A stretch of DNA of 64,000 bases. Origin: Prochlorococcus sp. AG-402-K10 (GTDB lineage Bacteria; Cyanobacteriota; Cyanobacteriia; PCC-6307; Cyanobiaceae). Made by a program: the position numbers and the translations under genes. Positions 54,663-64,000 of the stretch are shown here, piece after piece. The notes under the pieces were generated by a model. It was not told where the DNA came from. It did not search any database and saw nothing but the letters and a program-made list of their open reading frames with translations. Within the stretch, counting starts at the first letter, position 1, and every line of letters starts with the position of its first letter. The stretch spans positions 1 through 64,000 of the forward strand of contig QCIF01000005.1 of assembly GCA_003216835.1 (NCBI GenBank). Direction: 5' to 3'.

Positions 54663-55319
54663 TTAATTTTCTTTAATATCAGGAAAACTCTCTTTCAAGG
54701 CCGTTCTTGCTGCTAACTGTTTTCTTGTATGATCTAGCATTTCAAACTCCCTTTGTAAACGTGTATAAGTATTTCTCTCTTCTAATAATCTTTGCTGTTC
54801 CTCCGCAACAGGTCCTCCTAGATGAGAACCTATCCAAAACGATAATTCCATTGGGTTATTAGGTAATTTCTCAGGAAGATTTTTTTTGGAATTGGTCAAT
54901 TTACTTGTTAATTTGACAACATCACTCAGTGCTTCAGTAACAGAATCTTTTAAAGCATCTAACTTCTGCAAATTATCAACATTTTCGTCATTAATCCAAC
55001 TCACCATTGCAGAGCAATATGGGGTTGAACGAACAATTTCTAAAATTTGAAATCTTTGTTGACCAAGGGTAATAATATTACTTCTTCCATCTTCTGCCGT
55101 TTGGTGCTTTATTATCTGGGCACAGCAACCTACATGTGCCATACTTTTAGTATTCGGATCCCATTTAATGACTCCGAACATAGAGTCTGTTTCAAGTACC
55201 GACTTCAACATTATTCTGTATCTTGATTCAAATATATGTAAAGGCAATACTTCTTGTGGGAAAAGAACTACCTCTGGCAAAGGAAATAAAGGTAATTCCC
55301 TTACTGAGAGCTCTCCCAT
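54663..55319 (-). CDS. Lon N-terminal (LON/PUA-like) domain protein
   Basis: LPLFPLPEVVLFPQEVLPLHIFESRYRIML; no ATPase domain. Confidence 0.92.
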   Translation of the reverse strand: MGELSVRELPLFPLPEVVLFPQEVLPLHIFESRYRIMLKSVLETDSMFGVIKWDPNTKSMAHVGCCAQIIKHQTAEDGRSNIITLGQQRFQILEIVRSTPYCSAMVSWINDENVDNLQKLDALKDSVTEALSDVVKLTSKLTNSKKNLPEKLPNNPMELSFWIGSHLGGPVAEEQQRLLEERNTYTRLQREFEMLDHTRKQLAARTALKESFPDIKEN

Positions 55320-55376
55320 TTAAACCTCATTTATTACAAGTTTATACTAGTAAATTAAAGTCCATTTCGGGCTTTC

Positions 55377-55697
55377 TTAAAGTTTCACTTCTATATCGAC
55401 ACCACTAGGAAGATCCAGCTTCATTAATGCATCAATAGTTTTAGCTGATGGACTATAAATATCAATTATTCTTCTATGCGTTCTTGTTTCAAAATGCTCT
55501 CTAGAATCCTTATCTACATGTGGAGATCTTAGAACACAATAAATTTTTCTTTTCGTGGGTAAAGGGATAGGACCAATAGCTGAGGCAGCTGTTGTATCAG
55601 CTGTTTGTATTATTTTGTCACAAGATAAATCAAGCATTCTTCTATCAAATGCTTTAAGTCTTATTCGTATTTTTTGTTGTGCAATAGATGCAGTCAT
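55377..55697 (-). CDS. rpsJ: 30S ribosomal protein S10
   Basis: [35 protein letters not shown]. Confidence 0.98.
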   Translation of the reverse strand: MTASIAQQKIRIRLKAFDRRMLDLSCDKIIQTADTTAASAIGPIPLPTKRKIYCVLRSPHVDKDSREHFETRTHRRIIDIYSPSAKTIDALMKLDLPSGVDIEVKL

Positions 55698-55795
55698 AAT
55701 TTCAAATTAACTTCTAGTAGAAGGGTTGTTCATTAAACAACCCTAATCTATTTGTTTATTTTAAGTGATTGAGGGTAACTTCTAAGAAATAGAAA

Positions 55796-56995
55796 TTATT
55801 TAATTATTTTAGAAACAACACCGGCTCCAATAGTGCGTCCTCCTTCACGAATAGCAAAGCGCATTCCCTGTTCAATAGCTACTGGACAAATTAATTCTCC
55901 AGTCATTTTAATTCTATCTCCAGGCATAACCATCTCAACATTAGATCCATCATCAGAAGTAAATGCCGTAATTTGGCCTGTTACATCAGTTGTTCTAATA
56001 TAGAATTGTGGTCTATATCCCGCAAAGAAAGGCGTGTGTCTGCCACCTTCTTCTTTTTTCAGAACATAAACTTCTCCTTCAAATTTTGTATGAGGAGTAA
56101 TTGATCCTTTCTTGACAAGAACCATTCCTCTTTCTATATCTTCTTTTTCAACACCCCTAAGCAGTAGTCCAACATTATCACCTGCCATTCCTTCATCAAG
56201 CATCTTACGGAACATTTCTACACCAGTAACAGTAGTTAGTCTTGTTTCCTTAATACCAACAATTTCTACTTCCTCTCCTTTTAAGACTTTACCTCTCTCA
56301 ATTCTACCTGTAGCAACTGTTCCTCTACCTGTAATTGAGAATACGTCTTCAACCGCCATCAAAAATGGCTTATCAACTTCTCGCTCTGGTTCAGGGATAC
56401 TCTCGTCAACAGCCTTCATTAATTCTTCAATTTTTGATTCCCACGTAGAATCTCCTTCTAACGCTTTTAAACCTGAAACTTGAACGATAGGTATATCATC
56501 GCCTGGGAAATCATAACTATCTAGAAGTTCTCTAATTTCCATTTCAACAAGTTCAATGATTTCTTCGTCATCAACCATGTCACATTTATTCAAAGCAACT
56601 ACTAATGCTGGTACACCAACTTGTTTAGCTAAAAGAATATGCTCTTTTGTTTGAGCCATAGGACCATCTGTTGCCGCACAAACCAAAATTGCACCATCCA
56701 TTTGAGCAGCACCTGTGATCATATTTTTTACATAATCAGCATGACCTGGGCAGTCAACATGGGCGTAATGTCTTCCTGCAGTTTCATATTCAACGTGTGC
56801 AGTATTAATTGTAATGCCACGTTCTCTTTCTTCTGGAGCACCATCTATGTCTCCATAATCTTGAGCTTGTGCTTGACCTTTTTTAGCTAATACGTTTGTA
56901 ATAGCAGCAGTAAGGGTTGTTTTTCCATGGTCAACATGGCCAATAGTACCTATGTTGACATGTGGTTTGTTTCTTTCGAACTTCTCGCGAGCCAT
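55796..56995 (-). CDS. tuf: Elongation factor Tu
   Basis: [43 protein letters not shown]. Confidence 0.99.
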   Translation of the reverse strand: MAREKFERNKPHVNIGTIGHVDHGKTTLTAAITNVLAKKGQAQAQDYGDIDGAPEERERGITINTAHVEYETAGRHYAHVDCPGHADYVKNMITGAAQMDGAILVCAATDGPMAQTKEHILLAKQVGVPALVVALNKCDMVDDEEIIELVEMEIRELLDSYDFPGDDIPIVQVSGLKALEGDSTWESKIEELMKAVDESIPEPEREVDKPFLMAVEDVFSITGRGTVATGRIERGKVLKGEEVEIVGIKETRLTTVTGVEMFRKMLDEGMAGDNVGLLLRGVEKEDIERGMVLVKKGSITPHTKFEGEVYVLKKEEGGRHTPFFAGYRPQFYIRTTDVTGQITAFTSDDGSNVEMVMPGDRIKMTGELICPVAIEQGMRFAIREGGRTIGAGVVSKIIK

Positions 56996-57040
56996 TTGAA
57001 TTAAAGAATCGAGGGTTTAAGTTTGTTTATAGTTCAGAGA

Positions 57041-59116
57041 TCAGGAATTGCCCTGATTCTTGGAAATGATAGCTTCCGCCACATTACGAGGAACTTCCTC
57101 GTAATTTGCGAACTCCATTGAAAATATACCCCGACCTTGAGTCATTGATCGGAGTTGAGTGGCATAACCGAACATTTCGGCTAAAGGCACTTTGGCCTGC
57201 ACCTTGGACAATCCATCATCAACAGATTGTCCTTCGACTTGACCTCTCCTGGAGGAAAGATCGCCAATAACAGATCCAAGAAAGTCGTCAGGACTTTCGA
57301 CCTCAACTTTCATCATAGGCTCTAAAAGCACAGGGTTACATTTTTTAACCCCATCTTTAAAAGCCATGGATCCTGCTATTTTGAAGGCCATTTCAGATGA
57401 GTCTACATCGTGGAACGAACCATCGACTAGTGTTACTTTTACATCAATAAGTGGATAACCGGCAAGAACACCTGATTCGCATGTTTCCTTCATCCCATTT
57501 GATGCAGGTCCAATATACTCTTTTGGAACAGCTCCGCCAACAATTTTGTTAACGAATTCAAAACCTTTACCAACTTCAGCCGGTTCCATTTCAATTATCA
57601 CATGACCATATTGACCTTTTCCTCCAGTTTGCCTTGCATATTTACCTTCCCCAGTAGAACTTGTTCGTATGGTCTCCCTGTAAGAAACCTGAGGAGCTCC
57701 AATATTTGCTTCAACCTTAAATTCTCTTAACATTCTATCAACAAGTATTTCCAAATGTAATTCACCCATACCTGCGATAACAGTCTGATTTGTCTCCGGA
57801 TCAGTACTAACTCTAAATGTTGGATCTTCCTCTGACAAAGCTGTTAAAGCCTTGGATAATTTCTCCATATCGCCTTTAGTTTTTGGCTCAACAGCAACAG
57901 AAATAACTGGCTCAGGGATAAACAAAGTCTCCAGAACTATTGGATCCTCAGTGTTACATAAAGTATCACCTGTAGTGGTATTCTTTAGACCCAAAACTGC
58001 CCCTAAATCTCCAGCTCTTAACTCATCAACTTCTTCTCTTTCATCAGCTTTGAGTATAACCAATCTAGAAATTCTTTCTTTAGCGTCTTTTGTAGAATTC
58101 ATTACGTAACTACCCTTTGATAGAACACCTGAATACATCCTTACGAAAGTTAGTTTTCCATATGGGTCTGACATAACCTTAAAAGCTAAAGCACTGAAAG
58201 GAGCATTATCGTCGGAGGGTCTAACATCCTCTTTCCCACTTGGCAAAACACCTTGTATTGGCTTTACATCAACTGGAGCCGGCAAGTAATCAACCACAGC
58301 ATCCAAGACTAGTTGAACACCTTTATTTTTAAATGCAGAACCACATAAAACAGGAACCAATCCATGCTTTAAAACCCCTTCCCTAATACCCTTCTTTAGT
58401 TGTTCTTCAGATAGCTCTCCTGTTTCTAGAAATATTTCTATTAATTCCTCATCATTCTCTGCAACGCTTTCCATCAATTTATTGCGCCATTCTGAAGCTT
58501 CTTTCTGCATGTCGGAAGGAATAGGAGCCTCTTCAATATCAGTACCTAAATCATTTTTGTATAAATAAGCTTTGTTACCTACTAAATCGATAATGCCTGA
58601 TAGATCACCTTCTGCTCCAATAGGAAGCTGAATAGGAAGTGCATTAGCTTTAAGTCGATCTTTGATTTGCTTATTAACTTTCAAGAAGTCCGCTCCAGTT
58701 CTATCCATCTTATTTACGAATACCATTCTTGGAACAGAGTACCTATCAGCTTGACGCCAAACAGTTTCAGATTGAGGTTGAACTCCACCTACAGCACAAA
58801 AAACAGCTATAACACCGTCCAATACTCTCATTGATCTTTCAACTTCAATTGTAAAATCAACGTGTCCAGGAGTATCTATTATATTAATTCTATGATCCTG
58901 CCAGCTTGTAGATATTGCAGCAGCAGTAATAGTAATTCCTCTCTCTCTTTCTTGATCCATCCAATCTGTTACTGCAGCACCATCATGAACTTCTCCAATT
59001 TTGTGAACAACACCTGAATAAAACAAAATTCGTTCAGTAGTAGTAGTCTTCCCTGCATCAATATGAGCGGCTATACCTATGTTCCTTACTCGTTCTAGGG
59101 GAAAGTCGCGTGCCAA
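57041..59116 (-). CDS. fusA: Elongation factor G
   Basis: [25 protein letters not shown]. Confidence 0.99.
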   Translation of the reverse strand: MARDFPLERVRNIGIAAHIDAGKTTTTERILFYSGVVHKIGEVHDGAAVTDWMDQERERGITITAAAISTSWQDHRINIIDTPGHVDFTIEVERSMRVLDGVIAVFCAVGGVQPQSETVWRQADRYSVPRMVFVNKMDRTGADFLKVNKQIKDRLKANALPIQLPIGAEGDLSGIIDLVGNKAYLYKNDLGTDIEEAPIPSDMQKEASEWRNKLMESVAENDEELIEIFLETGELSEEQLKKGIREGVLKHGLVPVLCGSAFKNKGVQLVLDAVVDYLPAPVDVKPIQGVLPSGKEDVRPSDDNAPFSALAFKVMSDPYGKLTFVRMYSGVLSKGSYVMNSTKDAKERISRLVILKADEREEVDELRAGDLGAVLGLKNTTTGDTLCNTEDPIVLETLFIPEPVISVAVEPKTKGDMEKLSKALTALSEEDPTFRVSTDPETNQTVIAGMGELHLEILVDRMLREFKVEANIGAPQVSYRETIRTSSTGEGKYARQTGGKGQYGHVIIEMEPAEVGKGFEFVNKIVGGAVPKEYIGPASNGMKETCESGVLAGYPLIDVKVTLVDGSFHDVDSSEMAFKIAGSMAFKDGVKKCNPVLLEPMMKVEVESPDDFLGSVIGDLSSRRGQVEGQSVDDGLSKVQAKVPLAEMFGYATQLRSMTQGRGIFSMEFANYEEVPRNVAEAIISKNQGNS

Positions 59117-59215
59117 TTTTAAAGCTCCAAATAGTAATGATTTACAAATAAATAGTGTTTACATTAAAAGTAAACTTTTCTAATAATAAACTAATTAAGT
59201 ACCTTTTTGAATAAA

Positions 59216-59686
59216 TTAATATCTGTAATGAGCAAAAGCTTTATTAGCCTCTGCCATTTTATGAGTATCCTCCCTTTTTTTCACCGCACTACCAGTTTCA
59301 TTGGCGGCATCCATTAATTCCCCAGCTAATTTTTGTGACATGCTTTTCCCATTTCTCGCGCGAGAAAATGTAACAAGCCATCTTAAAGCCATAGCAGTTC
59401 CTCTTTCTTGACGTACTTCCATGGGTACTTGATAAGTTGCTCCACCAACTCTTCTTGCTCTCACTTCAACAAGAGGAGTAGCATTCTTAACAGCTGTTTC
59501 AAACAATTCAACAGCATCAGAACCTGTCCTCTCACTTATTAAAGAAAAAGCATCAGATAATATTCTTTGCGCAGTAGATTTTTTGCCATGCTTCATAAGC
59601 CTAGAAATCATCATTGAGGCAAGACGACTATTAAACTTAGGATCTGGAAGAACTGGTCTTTTTACTGCTGCGTTACGACGTGACAT
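59216..59686 (-). CDS. rpsG: 30S ribosomal protein S7
   Basis: [24 protein letters not shown]. Confidence 0.98.
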   Translation of the reverse strand: MSRRNAAVKRPVLPDPKFNSRLASMMISRLMKHGKKSTAQRILSDAFSLISERTGSDAVELFETAVKNATPLVEVRARRVGGATYQVPMEVRQERGTAMALRWLVTFSRARNGKSMSQKLAGELMDAANETGSAVKKREDTHKMAEANKAFAHYRY

Positions 59687-59711
59687 GTTTTTAGAAAGTG
59701 TTGTTTACAAA

Positions 59712-60086
59712 TTAATCTTTTGGAGCTTTGGCTCCATATTTAGATCTGGACTGACGCCTATCTTTGACTCCTGCAGTATCTAAAGTTCCTCTAATTATAT
59801 GATATCTAACTCCAGGTAAATCTTTTACTCTTCCGCCCCTTAAAAGTACAACAGAATGTTCTTGTAAATTATGACCAATTCCAGGAATATAAGCAGTAAC
59901 CTCAAAACCTGAAGTTAATCTTACCCTTGCAACTTTTCTTAAAGCTGAATTAGGTTTTTTAGGTGTTGAGGTATAAACCCTTGTACATACACCTCTTCTT
60001 TCAGGGCAAGATTTAAGAGCAGGGGATTTTGTTTTTCTTGTCAGACGTTTTCTTTCTGAACCAATTAATTGGGAAATGGTTGGCAT
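59712..60086 (-). CDS. rpsL: 30S ribosomal protein S12
   Basis: [51 protein letters not shown]. Confidence 0.99.
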   Translation of the reverse strand: MPTISQLIGSERKRLTRKTKSPALKSCPERRGVCTRVYTSTPKKPNSALRKVARVRLTSGFEVTAYIPGIGHNLQEHSVVLLRGGRVKDLPGVRYHIIRGTLDTAGVKDRRQSRSKYGAKAPKD

Positions 60087-60285
60087 CTATGTATTGTATA
60101 AATAAAATTAAATTTTCACTATCATAACCTTTTAAGAGCACCTAATAATAATTTTGTATGATATTTTTTTGTAAAAATTTTTTAATTAAAAATTGTTTAG
60201 TAATTATTCATTATTTTTAGATTTAGGTAGATATTTATTTTTATAATAGAAACACGTAAATATTCACAATTTAATTAAATAATCT

Positions 60286-63200
60286 ATGGGAGAGAGTATC
60301 AAAAGAATCGTAGGGCCATATCAAGATAGTTACTCCCCAAATGGAATAATTGGTGAGAAAGATGCTTGTGGAGTAGGTTTCATAGCAAATGTTAAAGGAA
60401 GAGAAAGCAACTGGATACTAAAACAATCCCTTAAGGGTCTTAACTGCATGGAGCATAGAGGAGGTTGTGGAGGGGATAGTGATTCAGGAGATGGAGCAGG
60501 CATTTTATGTTCAATCCCATGGCAATACCTAGATGAAGAAATCAATCTAAAAAATAAACAAAACTTTGATAGAGGGTTAGGCATGGTTTTTATGCCTAAC
60601 AAAAAAGAGAAAATTGAAAAATGTAAATCAATATGTGACAAGGAAGCAGAAAAATTAAGAGTCAAAAAAACATTTTGGAGAACTGTACCTGTTAACAATG
60701 AAATCTTAGGCCCGTTAGCCAAGGCAAATGCTCCATTCATAATTCAGTGGATTTTATATATAGACAAAACAGATAATCAGGATATTGAAAGGCTATTATT
60801 CCAATTAAGGAAAAGAATTGAAAAAAAAATAAGAGAAACGTTGAAGAAGAACGATGAGTTTTGTGAATTTTATTTTGCCTCACTGAGTTCTCAAACAGTT
60901 GTATACAAAGGTATGGTTAGATCTGCAATATTATCTGAGTTTTATCAAGATTTACAAGAAGAGAGATTTAAGGTCTCATTTTCTGTTTATCATCGGAGAT
61001 TTAGTACTAATACATTACCAAAATGGCCGCTGGCTCAGCCAATGAGGTTTTTAGGACATAACGGCGAAATAAATACTCTGTTAGGCAATATAAACTGGGC
61101 TAAAGCTTCAGAAAGGCATATTGATGATTTTTGGGGAGAGTTGTCTAATGACATCAAGCCAATTGTAGATGTCAATAAAAGTGATTCATCAAATCTTGAT
61201 GCAACCCTTGAAATTAATATTCGTTCAGGCCAGCCAATTACTGACTCCTTATTAAAACTTGTGCCTGAAGCATTTAGAGATCAACCTGAACTTGAACAGA
61301 GAGAAGATATCAAAGCATTTTATGAGTATTCTGCGAGCCTTCAAGAAGCCTGGGATGGGCCTGCTCTCCTTGTATTTGCTGATGGAAATTTTGTAGGTGC
61401 AACGCTTGATAGGAATGGTCTAAGACCTGCAAGATATTCAATAACAAGTGATGGTTTTGTAATAATGGGTTCCGAAACAGGAGTGGTAGACCTTGAAGAG
61501 GAAAGAGTAATTGAAAAAGGTCGATTAGGGCCAGGTCAAATGCTGGCAGTTGATTTTCATCAAAATAGAATTCTAAGAAATTGGGAAGTAAAATCTGAAG
61601 CAGCTCAAAGACATAATTATAAGGATCTACTCAATAATAGAAATATAGAAATTGAAAATAATGAATGGTTTAAAGACTGCAAACTAAAAAACCTCGAGTT
61701 ATTACAACAACAAACTGCATATGGTTTTTCAGCAGAAGATAATGATCTTATCTTAGATTCAATGGCTTCATTAGCTAAAGAGCCTACTTATTGCATGGGC
61801 GATGACATTCCATTAGCAGTGCTCTCATCAAAACCTCATATTTTATATGACTATTTCAAGCAAAGATTTGCGCAAGTTACTAATCCTCCCATTGATCCTC
61901 TTAGAGAAAAACTAGTAATGAGTTTAGAAATGCATCTTGGAGAAAGATGTACACCATTTGAGATTAAAGATACTAAACCTTTTGTTCATTTACAAAGTCC
62001 AATTCTCAACGAGGAAGAACTTATATCAATAAAAAAATCAGAACTTAAATCTCAAACGATTTCAAGTTTGTTTGATATTGAGGAAGGTGTCCAAGGCTTA
62101 GAGAACCAATTACAAGCAATTTGTAAACAGAGTGAGCTCGCGATAAAAGAAGGTTGCTCTTTAATTATTATTTCTGATAAAGGAATTAATCCTAAAAAGA
62201 CTTTTATTCCTCCCTTACTTGCTGTTGGAGCAATCCATCATTATCTTCTTAAAAAAGAAATCAGGCTAAAAGCTTCTTTAATAATTGAAACAGGTCAATG
62301 CTGGAGCACACACCACTTAGCTTGCTTGATTGGTTATGGAGTAAGCGCAGTGTGCCCTTGGTTAACCTTTGAAGCAGGAAGACACTGGTTAAAACATCCA
62401 AAAACTCAAAAACTTATAGATAGCAAAAAAATAAATCCTTTATCAATAATTAATGTTCAAGAAAATATTAAAAAAGCTCTAGAAGACGGTCTAAGAAAAA
62501 TTCTTTCCAAAATAGGAATCTCACTTTTATCTAGTTACCATGGTGCACAAATTTTTGAAGCAGTAGGTCTTGGTTCCGACTTAATAAAAATTGCTTTTAA
62601 TGGAACAACAAGTCGAATTGCAGGCATAACATTAAAAGAATTAACTAATGAAACACTTTCAATACATACAAAAGCCTTCCCGGAGATCGATCTAAAGAAA
62701 TTAGAATTTTTAGGATTTGTACAATTTAGAAATAATGGAGAATATCACTCCAATAATCCAGAGATGTCTAAGGTTTTACATACTGCAGTAAAACAAGGGC
62801 CAGGATACGATCATTTTGAAACTTACAAAAAACTCATTAGTAATAGACCCACCACTTCTTTAAGAGATTTACTAACAATTAGTTCAAAAAGAAAAAGTAT
62901 TCCATTAGAGGAAGTTGAAAGTGTTGCATCAATTTGCAAAAGGTTTTGCACTGGAGGAATGAGTTTAGGTGCATTATCAAGAGAAGCTCATGAAGTTTTA
63001 GCTATTGCAATGAATAGAATTGGTGGGAAAAGTAATAGTGGAGAAGGGGGAGAAGATCCAGCTCGTTTTAATGTTTTAAATGATATTGATGACAATACTC
63101 AATCACCCACATTGCCTTTTATAAAAGGTCTACAAAATGGAGACACTGCATGCTCAGCAATTAAACAAATAGCATCAGGTAGATTTGGAGTTACACCTGA

Positions 63201-64000
63201 ATATCTAAGAAGTGGTAAACAACTCGAAATTAAAATGGCTCAAGGTGCAAAACCGGGAGAAGGAGGACAATTACCTGGTCCAAAAGTTGATTCTTACATT
63301 GCAAAACTAAGAAATAGTAAACCAGGCGTAGCATTAATCTCTCCTCCCCCTCATCACGATATTTATTCGATTGAAGATTTAGCTCAACTAATCCATGACT
63401 TGCATCAAGTACATCCAAAAGCGAAAGTGAGTGTTAAGCTTGTTTCTGAAATTGGTATAGGCACTATTGCTGCTGGAGTCAGCAAAGCAAATGCAGATGT
63501 CATTCAAATTTCAGGGCATGACGGAGGTACAGGTGCTTCACCTTTAAGTTCTATTAAACATGCAGGATTACCATGGGAATTAGGTGTCGCAGAGGTACAC
63601 AAATCTCTCTTAGAGAATAACTTACGTGAAAGAGTAATTTTGAGAACTGATGGAGGTCTTAAAACAGGATGGGATGTAGTTCTTGCAGCTTTACTGGGTG
63701 CTGAAGAATACGGATTTGGTTCAGTAGCGATGATTGCGGAAGGATGCATAATGGCTCGTGTTTGTCATACAAATAAGTGTCCTGTTGGAGTAGCCACTCA
63801 AAAAGAAGAATTAAGAAAAAGATTTAAGGGTATTCCAGAAAATGTTGTTAATTTTTTCTTATACATTGCTGAAGAAGTCAGAGAGATAATGAGTAACATC
63901 GGTGTTTCTAATTTGGAAGAACTTATTGGTAATCAAGAATTTCTTGCTGCAAGAAATATAGGTCTCCCAAAAACTTCTAATATTGATCTTTCTTCTTTAG
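60286..64000 (+). CDS. gltS: Ferredoxin-dependent glutamate synthase, C-terminus truncated by window edge
   Basis: From ATG 60286: MGESIKRIVGPYQDSYSPNGIIGEKDACGVGFIANVKG...; continuous frame to the window end with GAKPGEGGQLPG and SGHDGGTGASP. Confidence 0.95.
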   Translation, partial: MGESIKRIVGPYQDSYSPNGIIGEKDACGVGFIANVKGRESNWILKQSLKGLNCMEHRGGCGGDSDSGDGAGILCSIPWQYLDEEINLKNKQNFDRGLGMVFMPNKKEKIEKCKSICDKEAEKLRVKKTFWRTVPVNNEILGPLAKANAPFIIQWILYIDKTDNQDIERLLFQLRKRIEKKIRETLKKNDEFCEFYFASLSSQTVVYKGMVRSAILSEFYQDLQEERFKVSFSVYHRRFSTNTLPKWPLAQPMRFLGHNGEINTLLGNINWAKASERHIDDFWGELSNDIKPIVDVNKSDSSNLDATLEINIRSGQPITDSLLKLVPEAFRDQPELEQREDIKAFYEYSASLQEAWDGPALLVFADGNFVGATLDRNGLRPARYSITSDGFVIMGSETGVVDLEEERVIEKGRLGPGQMLAVDFHQNRILRNWEVKSEAAQRHNYKDLLNNRNIEIENNEWFKDCKLKNLELLQQQTAYGFSAEDNDLILDSMASLAKEPTYCMGDDIPLAVLSSKPHILYDYFKQRFAQVTNPPIDPLREKLVMSLEMHLGERCTPFEIKDTKPFVHLQSPILNEEELISIKKSELKSQTISSLFDIEEGVQGLENQLQAICKQSELAIKEGCSLIIISDKGINPKKTFIPPLLAVGAIHHYLLKKEIRLKASLIIETGQCWSTHHLACLIGYGVSAVCPWLTFEAGRHWLKHPKTQKLIDSKKINPLSIINVQENIKKALEDGLRKILSKIGISLLSSYHGAQIFEAVGLGSDLIKIAFNGTTSRIAGITLKELTNETLSIHTKAFPEIDLKKLEFLGFVQFRNNGEYHSNNPEMSKVLHTAVKQGPGYDHFETYKKLISNRPTTSLRDLLTISSKRKSIPLEEVESVASICKRFCTGGMSLGALSREAHEVLAIAMNRIGGKSNSGEGGEDPARFNVLNDIDDNTQSPTLPFIKGLQNGDTACSAIKQIASGRFGVTPEYLRSGKQLEIKMAQGAKPGEGGQLPGPKVDSYIAKLRNSKPGVALISPPPHHDIYSIEDLAQLIHDLHQVHPKAKVSVKLVSEIGIGTIAAGVSKANADVIQISGHDGGTGASPLSSIKHAGLPWELGVAEVHKSLLENNLRERVILRTDGGLKTGWDVVLAALLGAEEYGFGSVAMIAEGCIMARVCHTNKCPVGVATQKEELRKRFKGIPENVVNFFLYIAEEVREIMSNIGVSNLEELIGNQEFLAARNIGLPKTSNIDLSSL

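Noticed and set aside
56112-56890. Plus-strand ORFs opposite tuf
   Set aside because: Shadow frames of EF-Tu with biased Ser/Thr composition; not credible genes
60087-60285. Search for a glutamine riboswitch or NtcA box upstream of gltS
   Set aside because: No recognisable glnA-RNA core or GTAN8TAC element was found by eye

Overview
The window is a dense, AT-rich, streamlined cyanobacterial chromosome segment. Split rpoB-rpoC1-rpoC2, an Hli protein, the gene content and the protein sequences point to a high-light Prochlorococcus; I cannot resolve the strain. Nearly all of it is core genome. In order it holds: atpB(partial)-atp1; ftsW; ccdA-ccs1; queF; a small ORF plus glnB (PII); tlyA; purB; fumC; a Ski2-like RNA helicase; a biotin operon bioF-bioK-bioC-bioD-bioA; a J-domain protein; rsmG; an aldo/keto reductase; a ferredoxin-Ycf35-DUF2997 cluster; a HEAT-repeat protein; rlmN; hli; rpoC2-rpoC1-rpoB; tatD; rpsT; hisD; rpiA; htrA; rimP-nusA-ylxR-infB; tRNA-Thr(CGT); a GT39-GT2-radical SAM block; clpS; dapL; rne-rnhB; pheA; an MPBQ methyltransferase homologue; a Lon-domain protein; rpsJ-tuf-fusA-rpsG-rpsL; and gltS/gltB (partial). 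I found no CRISPR array, transposase, prophage or rRNA. Three features are missing from the ORF track and were read directly: an Hli gene, a 41-aa one-helix ORF with a TTG start, and the two truncated edge genes. No clearly new system is evident. The best leads are: (a) a small unknown gene in front of glnB with an NtcA-like box; (b) the ferredoxin/Ycf35/DUF2997 module; (c) a glycosyltransferase pair beside tRNA-Thr; (d) a 17-unit hexapeptide repeat in IF-2; and (e) the rne leader and C-terminal Arg motif.
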